Positions 63,701-64,000 of a DNA stretch of 64,000 bases are shown here, piece after piece. The number at the start of each line of letters is the position of its first letter. Position 1 is the stretch's first letter. A model generated the notes under the pieces. That model was not told the DNA's origin, made no database searches, and worked only from the letters and a program-made list of their open reading frames with translations. Location of the stretch: positions 9,574,437 through 9,638,436 of the forward strand of contig OX104124.1 in assembly GCA_944474755.1 (NCBI GenBank), written 5' to 3'. Source of the stretch: Limnoperna fortunei. Taxonomy: Eukaryota; Mollusca; Bivalvia; Mytilida; Modiolidae. The translations under genes were made by a program, and so were the position numbers.

Positions 63701-63869
63701 TCAAAGTACAAAACGCATGTCAGATTCAGAAACAAAATATATTTCTTCTTTAAAGCAAGAATGTTGTTATAGAATAAGTGAACATACACCACAATCTGAC
63801 ACTCACACTGAGATCAACGATGGCGAAGATTATACTTCAAACGATTATTTGGATGCAAAATCTTGTTAA
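51786..63869 (+). CDS. Single-pass EGF-module receptor, intact copy C (multi-exon)
   Basis: Exons: 51786-51895 (inner ATG at 51807), 53485-53534, 54845-54953, 55396-55463, 56140-56199, 61352-61417, 62375-62440, 63076-63869; all are bounded by AG/GT and the phases run 2,1,2,1,1,1,1. Using every exon gives about 440 residues. Order: hydrophobic signal peptide; Cys-rich head with a CCYNYEEKDG motif; an 8-Cys module of the MEGF/laminin-EGF type (C..G..C..PC....YG..C...C.C....C....GC); Ser/Thr-rich stalk; one membrane helix (IYSVCVTLIIVVIGISFIL) followed by a KCKKKR stop-transfer cluster; an acidic tail of about 230 residues. The tail has tyrosines in signalling-like contexts (YDEI, DDYLYP, GYLSP, YQQL, SNDYLDAKSC). 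An AATAAA signal is at 63965. MEGF/Draper-type receptors act in scavenging and innate recognition; applying that here is inference. Ligand unknown. It lacks the multiple EGF repeats of true MEGF10, so it is a short relative at best. Confidence 0.8.
56720..57115. repeat. ~200-bp tandem duplication inside the TIR element
   Basis: Two copies, about 56720-56905 and 56925-57115, share ATAAACATCACATAG, a run ending ACACACACAATGA, CTCGCGTG(C/A)CAAGGCGTAC and TCTCGTATTTG. The short open frames on the minus strand here are products of the repeat, not genes. Confidence 0.7.
57983..58244 (+). mobile_element. Full-length SINE nested in the TIR element
   Basis: GGCCTCGGTGGCCGAGTGGT (A box), GGTTGCGGGTTCGAGTCTC (B box), core GGGGTTTTCTCCAGGTACTC, AATAAAAACTGGACGCCA and a (CAAA)n tail. 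Both pol III boxes are close to consensus, the best preserved of the window. It lies within the ~3.2 kb element at 56390-59606. Confidence 0.85.
58557..58745 (+). mobile_element. Second SINE nested in the TIR element, diverged
   Basis: It starts GGGCCTCAGTGGCTGATTGG; the core is GTACTCCGGCTTCCTCCCAC and then AATAAAAAATGGACGCCATG. It has lost the consensus B box and the CAAA tail. Confidence 0.65.
60836..61268. repeat. 21-bp minisatellite in inverted arms, unit 1
   Basis: The right arm from 61180 has four 21-base units of the form AAGTAnCGCGATnCTTTTnAC. The left arm, about 60836-61088, has the same motif on the other strand (GCATCGCGATAnTTGTTAAAA and GCGTTACTTATTAAAA), with units of 21-22 bases. 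The orientation flips between about 61090 and 61160. The plus-strand open frame across the right arm exists only because 21 is a multiple of 3. Confidence 0.75.
61865..62290. repeat. 21-bp minisatellite in inverted arms, unit 2
   Basis: This is the second copy of the inverted 21-base array. The right arm holds five exact 21-base units (62180-62284), one more than unit 1; the left arm holds several opposite-strand units at 61865-62095. The change in unit number after the 1 kb duplication shows the array is still unstable. Confidence 0.75.
63076..63869 (+). CDS. Exon 7 of copy C: membrane helix and cytoplasmic tail
   Basis: The acceptor is at TACAG 63071-63075; the exon opens in phase 1 and reads through the membrane helix to TAA 63867-63869. 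The tail is rich in Asp, Glu, Ser and Asn, with at least six tyrosines in short acidic or YxxP/YxxL contexts. A CCYRISEH patch near the end is shared in altered form with copy B (GYKISEH). These could be SH2 or PTB docking sites, but the spacing does not fit a canonical ITAM. Confidence 0.8.
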
Positions 63870-64000
63870 ACCTGTCTGTTCTTTTATGAACGAGCCAGCA
63901 ATGCATGATTTACAAGCGTATTAGAGTCATGGCTTCTATTATTAAATATAACATAATTTTTGCAAATAAATGTGTTTGATTGTTGTTTAACTACACTTTT

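Overview
This is AT-rich, intron-rich, repeat-dense eukaryotic DNA. The short exons with GT-AG boundaries, the tRNA-derived SINEs with CAAA tails, the jockey-like LINE ends, and the Harbinger, Gypsy and SWIM-type transposase relics all point to an invertebrate, most likely a bivalve mollusc such as a mussel. That assignment rests on recognising repeat families and was not confirmed by a search. There are no bacterial operons, tRNA or rRNA genes, or CRISPR arrays.

The main biological content is a locally duplicated family of small single-pass membrane receptors. Each has a signal peptide, a compact 12-cysteine ectodomain ending in an 8-cysteine MEGF/laminin-type EGF module, a Ser/Thr-rich stalk, one transmembrane helix and, in the intact copy, a long acidic tyrosine-motif tail. 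Copy C (51786-63869) is complete and all its exon phases agree. Copy B (31240-37532) has the same exons and phases, but a nonsense codon just after the membrane segment cuts off the tail, and the tail DNA downstream (37533-38159) has decayed further. Two more first-exon copies lie upstream of B (29188 intact, 30880 decayed), so B has either leftover or alternative first exons. In copy C the stalk exon (66 nt, phase 1-1) is tandemly duplicated inside a ~1 kb repeat that also carries an inverted 21-bp array.

Region by region: 1-2.9 kb has no recognisable gene, one direct repeat and a perfect 12-bp hairpin. A minisatellite with 52-bp units and a 156-bp higher-order period fills 2.9-4.35 kb, followed by a ~57-bp tandem repeat at 4.85-5.16 kb. 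A Gypsy integrase relic (minus strand) lies at 7.8-8.35 kb. Two frame-compatible exons of an unrecognised gene lie at 9.38-10.35 kb with a MITE between them. A decayed Harbinger transposase (minus) covers 12.2-13.3 kb. Ends of non-LTR retrotransposons occupy 14.7-17.2 kb, and SINEs appear at 17.8 and 21.7 kb. A decayed copy of a widespread unnamed invertebrate gene family (minus, 22.2-24.97 kb) shows PIN/FEN-like nuclease motifs followed by a tesmin-like CXC cysteine motif. The receptor duplication starts near 28 kb. Between copies B and C lie foldback elements, a nearly complete DDE transposase with a SWIM zinc finger (42.7-45.8 kb, intron containing two SINEs), a diverged ~168-bp repeat (46.9-47.7 kb), a candidate terminal exon (48.4 kb) and a TGACCT-rich repeat region (49.6-50.7 kb).

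Pairing copies B and C dates the insertions: intron 5 of C carries a ~3.2 kb TIR element with subterminal repeats and a 7-bp target duplication that B lacks, and intron 1 of B carries a ~430 bp element that C and A lack. The overall picture is a young, actively rearranging receptor locus in which one paralogue is becoming, or has become, a tail-less form.
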